From contig JAEXXY010000125.1 of NCBI GenBank assembly GCA_023451855.1, positions 1 to 11,617 of the forward strand: 11,617 nucleotides of DNA. The letters run 5' to 3'. Source of the DNA: Actinomycetes bacterium (GTDB lineage Bacteria > Actinomycetota > Actinomycetes > Actinomycetales > Dermatophilaceae). Below are positions 1 through 6,333 of this stretch, one piece after another (within the stretch, counting starts at the first letter, position 1; each line of letters starts with the position of its first letter). Position numbers and translations under genes: made by a program. Below the pieces are notes generated by a model. The model ran no database searches, was not told the origin of the DNA, and worked only from the letters and a program-made list of their open reading frames with translations.

Positions 1-104
1 GCCCGGGACACGCCGGCGACGCGCGCGACCGCCTCGAGCGTCGGGCGCCCGGATGCGGCGTCCGCGTCGGCGGTCGGCGTCGTGGCCGGCGTGCCCTGGG
101 TCAT
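1..104 (-). CDS. LacI-family transcriptional regulator, N-terminal part (CebR-like by context)
   Basis: Only the first 34 codons are in the window; the gene runs off the left edge. After a disordered Thr/Ala/Asp-rich stretch the residues RPTLEAVARVAGVSR (about 20-34) are the start of a LacI-type helix-turn-helix, the DNA-binding domain that precedes a periplasmic-binding-protein-like sugar sensor in this family. The ATG overlaps the stop of the beta-glucosidase gene as ATGA, and an AGGAG lies about 10 nt upstream (115-119 on the plus strand). It is therefore the last gene seen in the sugar operon and probably translationally coupled to it. By context it should repress the operon through the AGCGCT-centred palindromes near 5060 and 5092, released by cellobiose or a related glucoside. 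The family call is firm from the HTH start; the ligand and target are inferred. Confidence 0.85.
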   Translation of the reverse strand, partial: MTQGTPATTPTADADAASGRPTLEAVARVAGVSR

Positions 105-1678
105 GCCTCGCGCTCTCCTGCTCTTGCGTCGGTCCCGGCATCCTCCGTGGCGCCTGCAGACCCGGTGGCATCGGTGGACGGGCGGCCGGTCGGCAGCACC
201 CGGGTCGCGATGATCCGGGCGAGGTCGAGGGCGCTGGCCTTCGGCGTCCGCACCTGGGTGTCGTAGTCGACTCGGACGATACCGAAGCGCTTGGCGTACC
301 CCCACGCCCACTCGAAGTTGTCGAGCAGCGACCAATAGAAGTAGCCGCGAACCGGGACGCCGGCCTCCGCGGCGTCGAGCACCGCCCCGAGGTGGGCGCG
401 CACGTACGCGACGCGGTCGGCGTCGTCGACGAAACCGTCGGCGTCGGGCACGTCGTCGAAGGCGGCGCCGTTCTCGGTGACGTGCAGGGGGACGCCGGCC
501 GGGCCCGTGTACTCGTCGTGCAGCCGGTGCAGCAGGCGCGTCAGGCCCTCGGGCTGGATCTCCCAGTCCATGGCGGTGACGGGCAGGCCGCGCGGGTGGC
601 GGAAGGAGGAGTCCGCGGCAGGGAACGGCGAGCGGGTGGCGCGGCCGCCGTTGACGTTGTCGTCGAGGGCGACCTCCGGCCGCCAGTGGGCGATGGCCTC
701 ACCGGTGTAGTAGTTGACGCCGAGCACGTCGATCGGGGTCGAGATGACCTCGAGGTCGCCGTCCATGACGTGGTCGGTCAGTCCCAGTCCGCGGACGTCC
801 TCGAGCAGGTCGGCCGGGTAGGCGCCCCGGAAGACGGGATCGAGGAAGATGCGGTTCATCTGGGCGTCGACGCGTCGGGCGGCGTCGACGTCGCGGGGGT
901 CGGCGGGGTCGAGCGGGTCGGCGACCGTGAAGTTCAGGGTCAGCCCGAGCTCGAGGGACGCGTCGCGCGCGCGCAGCTCCTCCACGACGCGTCCGTGACC
1001 GAGGAGCAGGTGGTGGGCGGCGGCGAGGCCGTCGGCGACCGAGGTGCGGCCCGGTGCGTGCATGCCCGCGGTGTAGCCGAGGAAGGCGGCGCACCACGGC
1101 TCGTTGAGCGTCGTCCACGTGCGGACGCGGTCGCCGAGGCGGTCGTGCACGACACCCGCGTACTCGACGAACCGCTCGGTCGTGTCACGCGCCGTCCAGC
1201 CGCCGCGGTCCTCGAGGGCCTGGGGGAGGTCCCAGTGATAGAGGGTCAGCCATGGCGCGATGCCGGCCTCCAGCAGCTTGTCGACGAGCCGCTCGTAGAA
1301 GTCGAGCCCCGACGCGTTGACGGTGCGCCCGTCGGGCACGATCCGCGACCACGACGTCGAGAAGCGGTAGGACTGCAGCCCCAGGCGTCGCATCAGGGCC
1401 ACGTCCTCGCCGAACCGGTGGTAGTGCTCGCATGCGACGTCGCCGGTGTCGCCGTCGACGACGGCGCCGGGTGTGTGCGAGAAGGTGTCCCAGATCGAGT
1501 CGAGCCGGCCGTCCTCGTTCCGGGCGCCCTCGATCTGGTAGGCCGCCGTGGCGGCGCCGATGACGAAGCCGGCCGGGACCGGGCGCCCTTGGGGCGCAGT
1601 GAGATCGGCGGTCGTGGACCGGTGGGTGTCGGCCCCGGATGCGGCGACGGGCGTGGTCGTGGTGGTGGGGACGTTCAT
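101..1678 (-). CDS. Glycoside hydrolase family 1 beta-glucosidase
   Basis: A 525-residue cytoplasmic GH1 enzyme expected to hydrolyse cellobiose or other beta-glucosides to glucose by a retaining mechanism. The first ~30 residues are a Thr-rich tail; the (beta/alpha)8 barrel begins near 34 (FVIGAATAAYQIEG). Visible landmarks are RFSTSWSRI (105-113), YHWDLPQ (147-153), the acid/base motif TLNEPW with Glu193, NYYT (322-325), the nucleophile motif VTENG with Glu402, and the sugar-binding WSLLDNFEW with Glu456. There is no signal peptide, so the substrate must be imported intact. I chose the ATG at 1678 because it overlaps the upstream permease stop as ATGA and has AAGGAG about 10 nt before it; the frame stays open further upstream but that stretch is permease sequence. 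The C-terminal ~25 residues are a non-conserved Gly/Ala/Asp tail. Family and activity class are certain; the exact glucoside is inferred. Confidence 0.96.
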   Translation of the reverse strand: MNVPTTTTTPVAASGADTHRSTTADLTAPQGRPVPAGFVIGAATAAYQIEGARNEDGRLDSIWDTFSHTPGAVVDGDTGDVACEHYHRFGEDVALMRRLGLQSYRFSTSWSRIVPDGRTVNASGLDFYERLVDKLLEAGIAPWLTLYHWDLPQALEDRGGWTARDTTERFVEYAGVVHDRLGDRVRTWTTLNEPWCAAFLGYTAGMHAPGRTSVADGLAAAHHLLLGHGRVVEELRARDASLELGLTLNFTVADPLDPADPRDVDAARRVDAQMNRIFLDPVFRGAYPADLLEDVRGLGLTDHVMDGDLEVISTPIDVLGVNYYTGEAIAHWRPEVALDDNVNGGRATRSPFPAADSSFRHPRGLPVTAMDWEIQPEGLTRLLHRLHDEYTGPAGVPLHVTENGAAFDDVPDADGFVDDADRVAYVRAHLGAVLDAAEAGVPVRGYFYWSLLDNFEWAWGYAKRFGIVRVDYDTQVRTPKASALDLARIIATRVLPTGRPSTDATGSAGATEDAGTDARAGEREA

Positions 1679-2580
1679 CCCTTGACTGCTCCTTGCATGA
1701 TGCCGGACACGAGCTGCTTGCCGGCGAAGACGAACAGGACGATGAGGGGCAGGGCCATGAGCACGACGCCGGCCAGGACGAGCGAGTAGTCGACGAAGTA
1801 GGCGGCCTGCAGCTGCTGGAGGGCGACGGGCAAGGTCGGGTTGCCCGGGTCGAGGATGATGAACGGCCAGAAGAAGTTGGTCCACGTGGCGATGAAGGTG
1901 AACAGGCCGAGCATCGCGGCGCCGGGGCGGGCGGCGGGCAGGGCGACCGACCAGAAGGTCCGCAGCGTCGAGGCGCCGTCGACGCGGGCGGCCTCGATGA
2001 GCTCGTCGGGCAGGGCCTCCTGCAGGTACTGGGTCATCCAGAAGACGCCGAAGGCGCTGACGGCGCTCGGCAGGATGACGGCCCACAGGCTCCCGATCCA
2101 GCCGAGCGTGCTCATGACGATGAAGAGGGGCACGATCCCGAGCTGGGTCGGCACGGCCATGGTCGCGATGACGAACACCAGCAGTCCGCCCCGCCCGCGG
2201 AAACGCAGCTTGGCGAAGGCGAAGCCGGCCAGGGCCGAGAAGAGCATGACGAGCGCGGCGACCGTCGTGCTGACGAGGATGCTGTTGCCGAGGGCCTTCC
2301 AGAACGGGATCGTCGTGACGACGGTGCTCGCGTTCTGCAGGAAGTGCCCGCCGGGCACGAGGGAGTAGGGGTCCTGGACGATCGCCGCGGAGTCCTTGCT
2401 GCCGATGACGAAGGACCACCAGAGCGGGAACCCTGACCCGAGCAGCACGACGACGAGGAAGGTGTACGCCGTGGGGCTGGCCTGCGTGCGGCGGACGAGG
2501 CGGCCGCCGCGGCCGGCGCGTCGGGGGTGGCCCGGATTGTGGGTCCCTGCGTGGGTCGCTGGGTTCGTCGCGGTGGTCAT
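1675..2580 (-). CDS. cebG: CUT1-type sugar ABC transporter permease (MalG/CebG-like)
   Basis: A 301-residue inner-membrane permease of the MalG type. A basic N-terminal tail (1-35) is followed by about six membrane segments (roughly 37-60, 98-123, 132-155, 160-182, 218-240, 266-290). The EAA loop that docks onto the ATPase is seen at 194-216, with LIEAARVDGASTLRTF. With the preceding permease it should form the channel of an oligosaccharide importer fed by the CebE-like lipoprotein. The start at 2580 overlaps the stop of the upstream permease as ATGA, and AAGGGG (plus strand 2586-2591) is a Shine-Dalgarno site 5 nt before it. Its own stop overlaps the beta-glucosidase start in the same way. 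No ATP-binding subunit is encoded in the window, so a shared MsiK-type ATPase elsewhere is presumed. The permease family is clear; the Ceb name rests on operon context. Confidence 0.93.
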   Translation of the reverse strand: MTTATNPATHAGTHNPGHPRRAGRGGRLVRRTQASPTAYTFLVVVLLGSGFPLWWSFVIGSKDSAAIVQDPYSLVPGGHFLQNASTVVTTIPFWKALGNSILVSTTVAALVMLFSALAGFAFAKLRFRGRGGLLVFVIATMAVPTQLGIVPLFIVMSTLGWIGSLWAVILPSAVSAFGVFWMTQYLQEALPDELIEAARVDGASTLRTFWSVALPAARPGAAMLGLFTFIATWTNFFWPFIILDPGNPTLPVALQQLQAAYFVDYSLVLAGVVLMALPLIVLFVFAGKQLVSGIMQGAVKG

Positions 2581-3620
2581 CGCTGCCCCTTCGAGGCGAT
2601 CCGTCGGGTGACGAGGAAGTTGAGCAGCGCGAAGAGGACGACGACGAGGAAGAGCATCCAGGCCACGGCGGCGGCCCGGCCGAAGTTCTTCTGCGTCCAC
2701 CCGAGCTGGTAGAGGTAGAGCGTCAGCGTCTGCCACTGCCGGTCGGCACCGCCGAGGCCGTACTGGTCGTACATCCGCGGCTCGTCGAAGATCTGCAGGC
2801 CGCCGATCGTGGAGGTGATGACGACGAAGATGATCGTCGCGCGCAGCTGCGGGATCGTGATCGAGAAGAAGGTGCGGACGCGTCCGGCGCCGTCGATCAT
2901 CGCGGCCTCGTAGTAGTCGCGCGGGATGGCCTGCATCGCGGCGAGGAAGATCAGGGCGTTGTAGCCGGTCCAGCGGAAGTCGACCATCGTCGCGATGGCC
3001 ACGTGGCTCGGCAGCACGTCCTTGTGCCACTGGACGGGGTCGATGCTGACGAGGCCGAGCAGGTGGTTGACGAGGCCGAACTTGTCACCGAAGAGGTCGC
3101 TGAAGATGAGAGCGACGGCGACCGGGGCCACGACGTAGGGGAGCAGCACGCCCATGCGCCAGAAGGTGCGGGCGCGCAGGCCGCTGTCGAGGGCCGCGGC
3201 GATGAGCAGGGCCGCGATGACCTGGGGCACGCTCGAGAGCAGGAAGATGCTGATGGTGTTCTTCAGCGCGTTCCAGAAGTAGGGCTGGGCCAGGACGTCG
3301 GCGTAGTTCTTGAGGCCGACGAAGTCGCCCTGGCCGCCGATGAGGCTCCACTTGTGCGTCGAGACGTAGGCCGTGTAGAGCAGCGGGAAGAGCCCCACGA
3401 CGCCGAAGAGGATGAAGAACGGGCTGACGTAGGCGTACGGCGAGGCCTTCTCGTCGACCTTCGTCAGGCGCCGGCGCCATCCGGCCCGCGGGGAGATGGG
3501 GGAGCGGTGGGCCGGCGCGGGTGCGTCGGTGCCGGGCGTGCTCGTCGCTTCAATGGTTGCCCGGGAGTCTGCCTGCGAGGGGGATTGGGAGGGGGACTGG
3601 GAGGGGGAGTGGATGCTCAT
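2577..3620 (-). CDS. cebF: CUT1-type sugar ABC transporter permease (MalF/CebF-like)
   Basis: A 347-residue inner-membrane permease of the MalF type. Residues 1-60 are a long polar cytoplasmic tail that starts with a repeated SPSQ motif, then come membrane segments at about 62-87, 119-145, 155-176, 207-229, 262-277 and 318-337. The ATPase-docking EAA loop is at 236-258, with YYEAAMIDGAGRVRTFF. It pairs with the next permease (4-nt ATGA overlap) to import the sugar bound by the CebE-like lipoprotein. I chose the ATG at 3620 rather than an in-frame ATG at 3680, because the latter lies inside the strong intergenic hairpin and adds a Pro/Arg-rich extension without family likeness. The Shine-Dalgarno site is weak. 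The odd part is the tandemly repeated start of the gene; such tails vary freely in length in the family. Confidence 0.92.
   Translation of the reverse strand: MSIHSPSQSPSQSPSQADSRATIEATSTPGTDAPAPAHRSPISPRAGWRRRLTKVDEKASPYAYVSPFFILFGVVGLFPLLYTAYVSTHKWSLIGGQGDFVGLKNYADVLAQPYFWNALKNTISIFLLSSVPQVIAALLIAAALDSGLRARTFWRMGVLLPYVVAPVAVALIFSDLFGDKFGLVNHLLGLVSIDPVQWHKDVLPSHVAIATMVDFRWTGYNALIFLAAMQAIPRDYYEAAMIDGAGRVRTFFSITIPQLRATIIFVVITSTIGGLQIFDEPRMYDQYGLGGADRQWQTLTLYLYQLGWTQKNFGRAAAVAWMLFLVVVLFALLNFLVTRRIASKGQR
3577..3612 (-). repeat. Three tandem 12-bp units at the start of the cebF-like gene
   Basis: On the plus strand the three consecutive units read GAGGGGGATTGG, GAGGGGGACTGG and GAGGGGGAGTGG, differing only at positions 9 and 10. 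They encode the SPSQ repeats at residues 5-16 of the permease. The unit is a multiple of three, so copy changes keep the frame. Confidence 0.9.
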
Positions 3621-3640
3621 GCGGTGGTCCGCTCGTCGGG

Positions 3641-3680
3641 GTGGGCGGCCCGGTGCCGGCGGTGGCACCGGGCCGCCCAC
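3641..3680 (-). terminator. Strong intergenic hairpin between binding-protein and permease genes
   Basis: A perfect 17-bp inverted repeat, GTGGGCGGCCCGGTGCC at 3641-3657 and its complement at 3664-3680, with a 6-nt loop. It lies 17 nt past the binding-protein stop and 20 nt before the cebF-like ATG. No U-run follows on the minus strand, so full termination is doubtful. A partial terminator or a 3' stabiliser that raises binding-protein mRNA over permease mRNA, as known for malE-malF type operons, is the likely role. Confidence 0.7.
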
Positions 3681-3697
3681 GGCTCAGCGTGGGGCGG

Positions 3698-5017
3698 TCA
3701 GCCGAGGGCCTTGACGTCGGCCACCCACTTGTCCCAGGACTCCTGCGGCGCGGTGCCCTGCTCGACGCGGGTGAGGGCCTGCTGCATGGCGTCGTTGATG
3801 GCGAAGTAGTGCGTGCCCTTGTACGGCGAGACCGTCACGGCCTTGGCGCGCTCGGCGAAGATCTGCCCGGTGGGGGCGTTGTTGAACGAGGCGACCTTGA
3901 ACGCGAGGAGCTCGGGGTCGGTGAGCGCGGCCTGCTGGCTCGGGAAGGCGCCGACCTTCTTGAACGCCTTGATCTGCTGCTCGGGGGCGGTCAGCCAGTC
4001 GGCGAGCTCCTGCGCCTCCTTGGGGTGGGCGCTCTGCTTGGGCACGACGAGGTAGCTGCCGCCCCAGTTGCCGCCGCCACCGGGGAAGGTGTTGGCGACG
4101 TCCCAGCCCTTGACGCCCTTGGCGTTGCCCTCGATGACGCCGACCATCCAGCCGGGGCAGAGCATCGTGGCGAAGCCGTCCTTCTGGAACGAGGCGGTCC
4201 AGTCGTCGCCCCACTGCTGGAGCTTGGCGGAGAGGCCGTCGGTGATGCCGGCCCGGACGACCTGGTCGTAGAGCTTCTTCACGTCGGCGTTGGTGGTGGC
4301 CGTGATGGTGTCGTCGGCGGGGTTCTCGTACGCGGCCTGGACCTGGTTGACCATGCCCTGGTAGGTGGCGCCGATGCTGTCGAAGAACGGCACCTTGGAC
4401 TTGGCGGCGAACTGCTTGCCGGCGGCGAAGTAGCTGTCCCAGGTGGTTCCGAAGAGCTTGGCGACGGACTCGCGGTCGCTCGGCAGGCCCGCCTTCTTGA
4501 AGAGGTCGCTGCGGTAGCAGATGGCCTCGGGGCCGGAGTCGGTGCCGTAGCCGATGAGGTGGCCGTCGGCGTCGGTGGCGGCCTTGGCCTTCCAGTCGAG
4601 CCAGCGGCCGTCGGTGTCGGCGCTCTTGAGGTCGGTGAACTTGTCGGAGTACTGGAGCATCTCGGGCAGCCAGTCGACCTCGACCGCCTCGACGTCGGCC
4701 ATGCCGCTGCCGGCGGAGAGGCGGGTGAAGAAGGTGTCGCGGGCCTCGTTCGAGGTGGCGGCCTTCTTGTGGGTGACGGTGATGTTCGGGTGGGACTTCT
4801 CGAACTCGGGGATGAGGTCCTCGTAGCCGAACTGGTTGAAGGTCGCGAGGGTGAGGGTGACCTTGCCGCCGGCGGCGCCGGCCTGGGTCGAGGGGCCGTT
4901 GTCGGCGCTGCTCGAGCTGCACGCCGAGAGCGCGAGCAGTCCGACGGTGAGGGTGGCGAGCGCGACGTTCCGGGGACGCGTCAGGCGGGTGCCGGTACGA
5001 GTGGTGCGGGCTGTCAT
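3698..5017 (-). CDS. cebE: Extracellular sugar-binding lipoprotein of a CUT1 ABC importer (CebE-like)
   Basis: A 439-residue family 1 solute-binding protein that captures sugar outside the membrane and hands it to the CebF/CebG-like permeases. The N-terminus is a lipoprotein signal: basic residues, a hydrophobic run (18-31) and the lipobox LSAC with Cys33 as the lipidated residue, then a Ser-rich linker. The mature part opens with KVTLTLATFNQFGYEDLIPEF and has RLSAGSGMADVEAVEVDWLPEM and DSGPEAICYRSDLFKKAGLP, features I associate with CebE cellobiose/cellotriose-binding proteins of Streptomyces. The start at 5017 has AAGGAG 7 nt before it. It is the first gene of the operon, directly behind two LacI-type operators. 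A beta-glucosidase in the same operon supports a cello-oligosaccharide or other beta-glucoside ligand; the precise ligand is inferred from recalled similarity, not from a search. Confidence 0.93.
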   Translation of the reverse strand: MTARTTRTGTRLTRPRNVALATLTVGLLALSACSSSSADNGPSTQAGAAGGKVTLTLATFNQFGYEDLIPEFEKSHPNITVTHKKAATSNEARDTFFTRLSAGSGMADVEAVEVDWLPEMLQYSDKFTDLKSADTDGRWLDWKAKAATDADGHLIGYGTDSGPEAICYRSDLFKKAGLPSDRESVAKLFGTTWDSYFAAGKQFAAKSKVPFFDSIGATYQGMVNQVQAAYENPADDTITATTNADVKKLYDQVVRAGITDGLSAKLQQWGDDWTASFQKDGFATMLCPGWMVGVIEGNAKGVKGWDVANTFPGGGGNWGGSYLVVPKQSAHPKEAQELADWLTAPEQQIKAFKKVGAFPSQQAALTDPELLAFKVASFNNAPTGQIFAERAKAVTVSPYKGTHYFAINDAMQQALTRVEQGTAPQESWDKWVADVKALG

Positions 5018-5024
5018 CGGAGAG

Positions 5025-5030
5025 CTCCTT
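5025..5030 (-). promoter_or_regulatory. Ribosome binding site of the cebE-like gene
   Basis: AAGGAG on the minus strand, 7 nt before the ATG at 5017. It is one of the best Shine-Dalgarno sites in the window and fixes the start of the lipoprotein. Confidence 0.85.
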
Positions 5031-5051
5031 CGGTCTCTGCCCAGTGTGGGT

Positions 5052-5067
5052 GTGGGAGCGCTCTCCC
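5052..5067. promoter_or_regulatory. LacI-type operator O1 (CebR-box-like), imperfect
   Basis: The core TGGGAGCGCTCTCC (5053-5066) is a near-palindrome centred on AGCGCT, matching 12 of 14 positions of the Streptomyces CebR box TGGGAGCGCTCCCA as I recall it. It lies in the 5' leader of the cebE-like gene, 32 bp centre to centre from the perfect site at 5081-5102. Confidence 0.75.
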
Positions 5068-5080
5068 TGCGTGAAGCGGG

Positions 5081-5102
5081 TCCGTGAGAGCGCTCTCACG
5101 GA
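5081..5102. promoter_or_regulatory. LacI-type operator O2, perfect palindrome over the start of transcription
   Basis: A perfect 22-bp palindrome whose inner 18 bp read CGTGAGAGCGCTCTCACG. The AGCGCT core with the central CG is the signature of LacI/GalR-family operators. It begins 2 nt downstream of the predicted -10 element and so covers the predicted transcription start, a position where a bound repressor blocks initiation. The likely ligand is the LacI-family protein encoded at the end of the same operon. Confidence 0.88.
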
Positions 5103-5103
5103 G

Positions 5104-5133
5104 AGAATGACGGCGCGCTGCGGCAGCGGTCAA
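5104..5133 (-). promoter_or_regulatory. Predicted sugar-operon promoter
   Basis: On the minus strand a -35 TTGACC (5128-5133) is followed after 18 nt by a -10-like CATTCT (5104-5109), which keeps the important second A and last T. Transcription would start near 5096-5098, inside operator O2, giving an mRNA leader of about 80 nt that contains O1. Confidence 0.6.
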
Positions 5134-5136
5134 GAC

Positions 5137-5157
5137 CCGTGACCATTCCGTGACCAT
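5137..5157. repeat. Two direct CCGTGACCAT repeats with an 11-bp period
   Basis: CCGTGACCAT occurs at 5137-5146 and again at 5148-5157, one base apart, just upstream of the -35 of the sugar-operon promoter (centre near -50). Direct repeats one helical turn apart in this place fit an activator site, but no cognate protein is identified. Confidence 0.6.
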
Positions 5158-5203
5158 GACGACGCCGGTGTCCGTCGGGCACCGGTCCGGCCCCGCGTCG
5201 GGG

Positions 5204-5232
5204 GTGCCATGCCGCCGCGAGCCGTCTAGCGT
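5204..5232 (+). promoter_or_regulatory. Predicted leaderless promoter of the iolC-like gene
   Basis: The -10 TAGCGT (5227-5232) ends 6 nt before the ATG at 5239, so transcription would start at or next to the start codon. A weak -35 GTGCCA (5204-5209) stands 17 nt upstream. No Shine-Dalgarno sequence is visible. Confidence 0.5.
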
Positions 5233-5238
5233 TGACCC

Positions 5239-6243
5239 ATGGGACCGTCGCACGAGGCCCGGGGCGAGCGTGCCCACCGCGCGAGTCATGACCTCGTGAC
5301 CATCGGTCGCGTCGGCGTCGACCTGTACCCGCTCCAGCACGGGGTGACGCTCGACGAGGTCCGCAGCTTCGAGAAGTTCCTCGGCGGCAGTGCGGCGAAC
5401 GTCGCCGTCGCGGCGGCCCGCCACGGACGCCGCTGCGCACTCGTCAGCGCCACCGCCGCCGACGCGTTCGGCCGCTACGTGCACCGCGAGCTGCTGCAGC
5501 TCGGCGTCGACGACGCGTTCGTCCAGACCGTCGCCGGAGGCCCCCCGACCCCGGTGACCTTCTGCGAGGTGTTCCCGCCGGACCACTTCCCGATCTGGTT
5601 CTACCGCTACCCCATTGCACCGGACCTGCTCATCACGGCGGATTCGATTCCGCTGCAAGCGATCCGGGATGCCGAGGTGTTCTGGGCCACCGTGACCGGA
5701 CTGAGCCAGGAACCGAGCCGTGAAGCGCACTTCACGGCCTGGCGAGAGCGTGGTCGACGTCCGCTGACCATCCTCGACCTCGACCACCGGCCGACGCTGT
5801 GGCCCCACCCCGACGAGGCGCCCGGGCTCGTGCGGCGGGCCCTCGAGCACGTCACCGTCGCCGTCGGCAACCTCGACGAGTGCGAGGTCGCCACGGGCGA
5901 GCGCGACCCGGAGCGGGCGGCGGCAGCACTGCTCGACGCCGGGCTCGAGATGGCGGTCGTCAAGCTCGGCCCGGGTGGGGTCCTCGCCCGGACGCCGGAG
6001 GCGACCGTACGCGTCGCCCCGTTCCCGGTGCAGGTCGTCAACGGGCTCGGCGCGGGCGACGCGTTCGGCGGTGCGCTCGTGCACGGCCTCCTCGCCGGGT
6101 GGGACCTCGAGCGGGTCGTGCACTTCGCGAACGTCGCGGGCGCGATCGTCGCCGGGCGGCTCGAGTGCTCGACGGCGATGCCGACGACCGCCGAGGTCAG
6201 CGCTCTGCTGTCCGACGTCGCCGTGGCGGAGTGGGCCGGCTGA
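5239..6243 (+). CDS. iolC: PfkB-family sugar kinase, IolC-like (5-dehydro-2-deoxygluconokinase)
   Basis: A 334-residue cytoplasmic ribokinase/PfkB-family kinase. IolC phosphorylates 5-dehydro-2-deoxy-D-gluconate in myo-inositol breakdown. The N-terminal glycine motif GGSAAN is at 49-54 and the PfkB signature NGLGAGDAFGG is near 268-278 with catalytic Asp274. The stretches TIGRVGVDLYPLQ, PTPVTFCEVFPPDHFPIWFYR, DVFWATVTGLSQEPSR-like, VTVAVGNLDECEVA and RLECSTAMPT are typical of actinobacterial IolC as I know it, more than of fructokinase or ribokinase. Residues 1-17 are a non-conserved tail. The gene is divergent from the sugar operon across a 221-bp shared regulatory region, and no other inositol genes (iolA, B, D, E, G) are in the window, so its role here may be in a scattered inositol pathway or on another sugar acid. 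The start is set by the -10 element 6 nt upstream. Confidence 0.87.
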   Translation: MGPSHEARGERAHRASHDLVTIGRVGVDLYPLQHGVTLDEVRSFEKFLGGSAANVAVAAARHGRRCALVSATAADAFGRYVHRELLQLGVDDAFVQTVAGGPPTPVTFCEVFPPDHFPIWFYRYPIAPDLLITADSIPLQAIRDAEVFWATVTGLSQEPSREAHFTAWRERGRRPLTILDLDHRPTLWPHPDEAPGLVRRALEHVTVAVGNLDECEVATGERDPERAAAALLDAGLEMAVVKLGPGGVLARTPEATVRVAPFPVQVVNGLGAGDAFGGALVHGLLAGWDLERVVHFANVAGAIVAGRLECSTAMPTTAEVSALLSDVAVAEWAG

Positions 6244-6277
6244 CGCGTGGGTGCTCGCCCGGGTGGGGTGCTCGGGC

Positions 6278-6333
6278 AAAGAAAAACCCGCCCCCGCTGG
6301 TCACGTCGCCGAACTCGACCAGCGGGGGCGGGT
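6278..6333 (-). terminator. Intrinsic terminator on the minus strand
   Basis: A perfect 17-bp stem (ACCCGCCCCCGCTGGTC at 6286-6302 with its complement at 6317-6333) and a 14-nt loop are followed on the minus strand by a T-rich tract TTTTTCTTT that begins with the last stem base. It would stop the alkD-MATE transcript and/or the candidate small RNA. Read on the plus strand it lies 43 nt after the iolC-like stop but has no T tract, so it can only weakly serve that gene. Confidence 0.85.

Noticed and set aside
107..118. GAGAGCGC half-site like the operator core, just before the LacI start
   Set aside because: Only one arm is present (GAGAGCGCGAGG on the minus strand); the symmetry needed for LacI-family binding is lost, and it doubles as the ribosome-site region.
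53..1789. A 578-codon open frame on the plus strand opposite the beta-glucosidase gene
   Set aside because: It is antisense to a GH1 gene with complete catalytic motifs; its product is rich in Val, Gly, Asp and Arg without any domain, as expected for a mirror frame in GC-rich DNA.
3621..3680. An upstream ATG (3680) for the cebF-like permease
   Set aside because: The extension lies within the perfect hairpin, is Pro/Arg-rich and is not expected in the family; the ATG at 3620 begins the repeat-containing tail.
3521..5074. A 517-codon plus-strand open frame opposite the sugar-binding protein gene
   Set aside because: Its repetitive Gly/Val/Leu composition is typical of antisense frames, and it crosses operon control elements. 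The minus-strand lipoprotein has a signal peptide and ribosome site.
5165..5185. CCGGTG-N9-CACCGG inverted repeat upstream of the iolC-like gene
   Set aside because: Six-base GC arms are common by chance in this DNA, and nothing else supports an operator there.
5014..6279. A 421-codon minus-strand open frame opposite the iolC-like gene
   Set aside because: It runs through the operators, promoter and start of the cebE-like gene and is antisense to a clear PfkB kinase.
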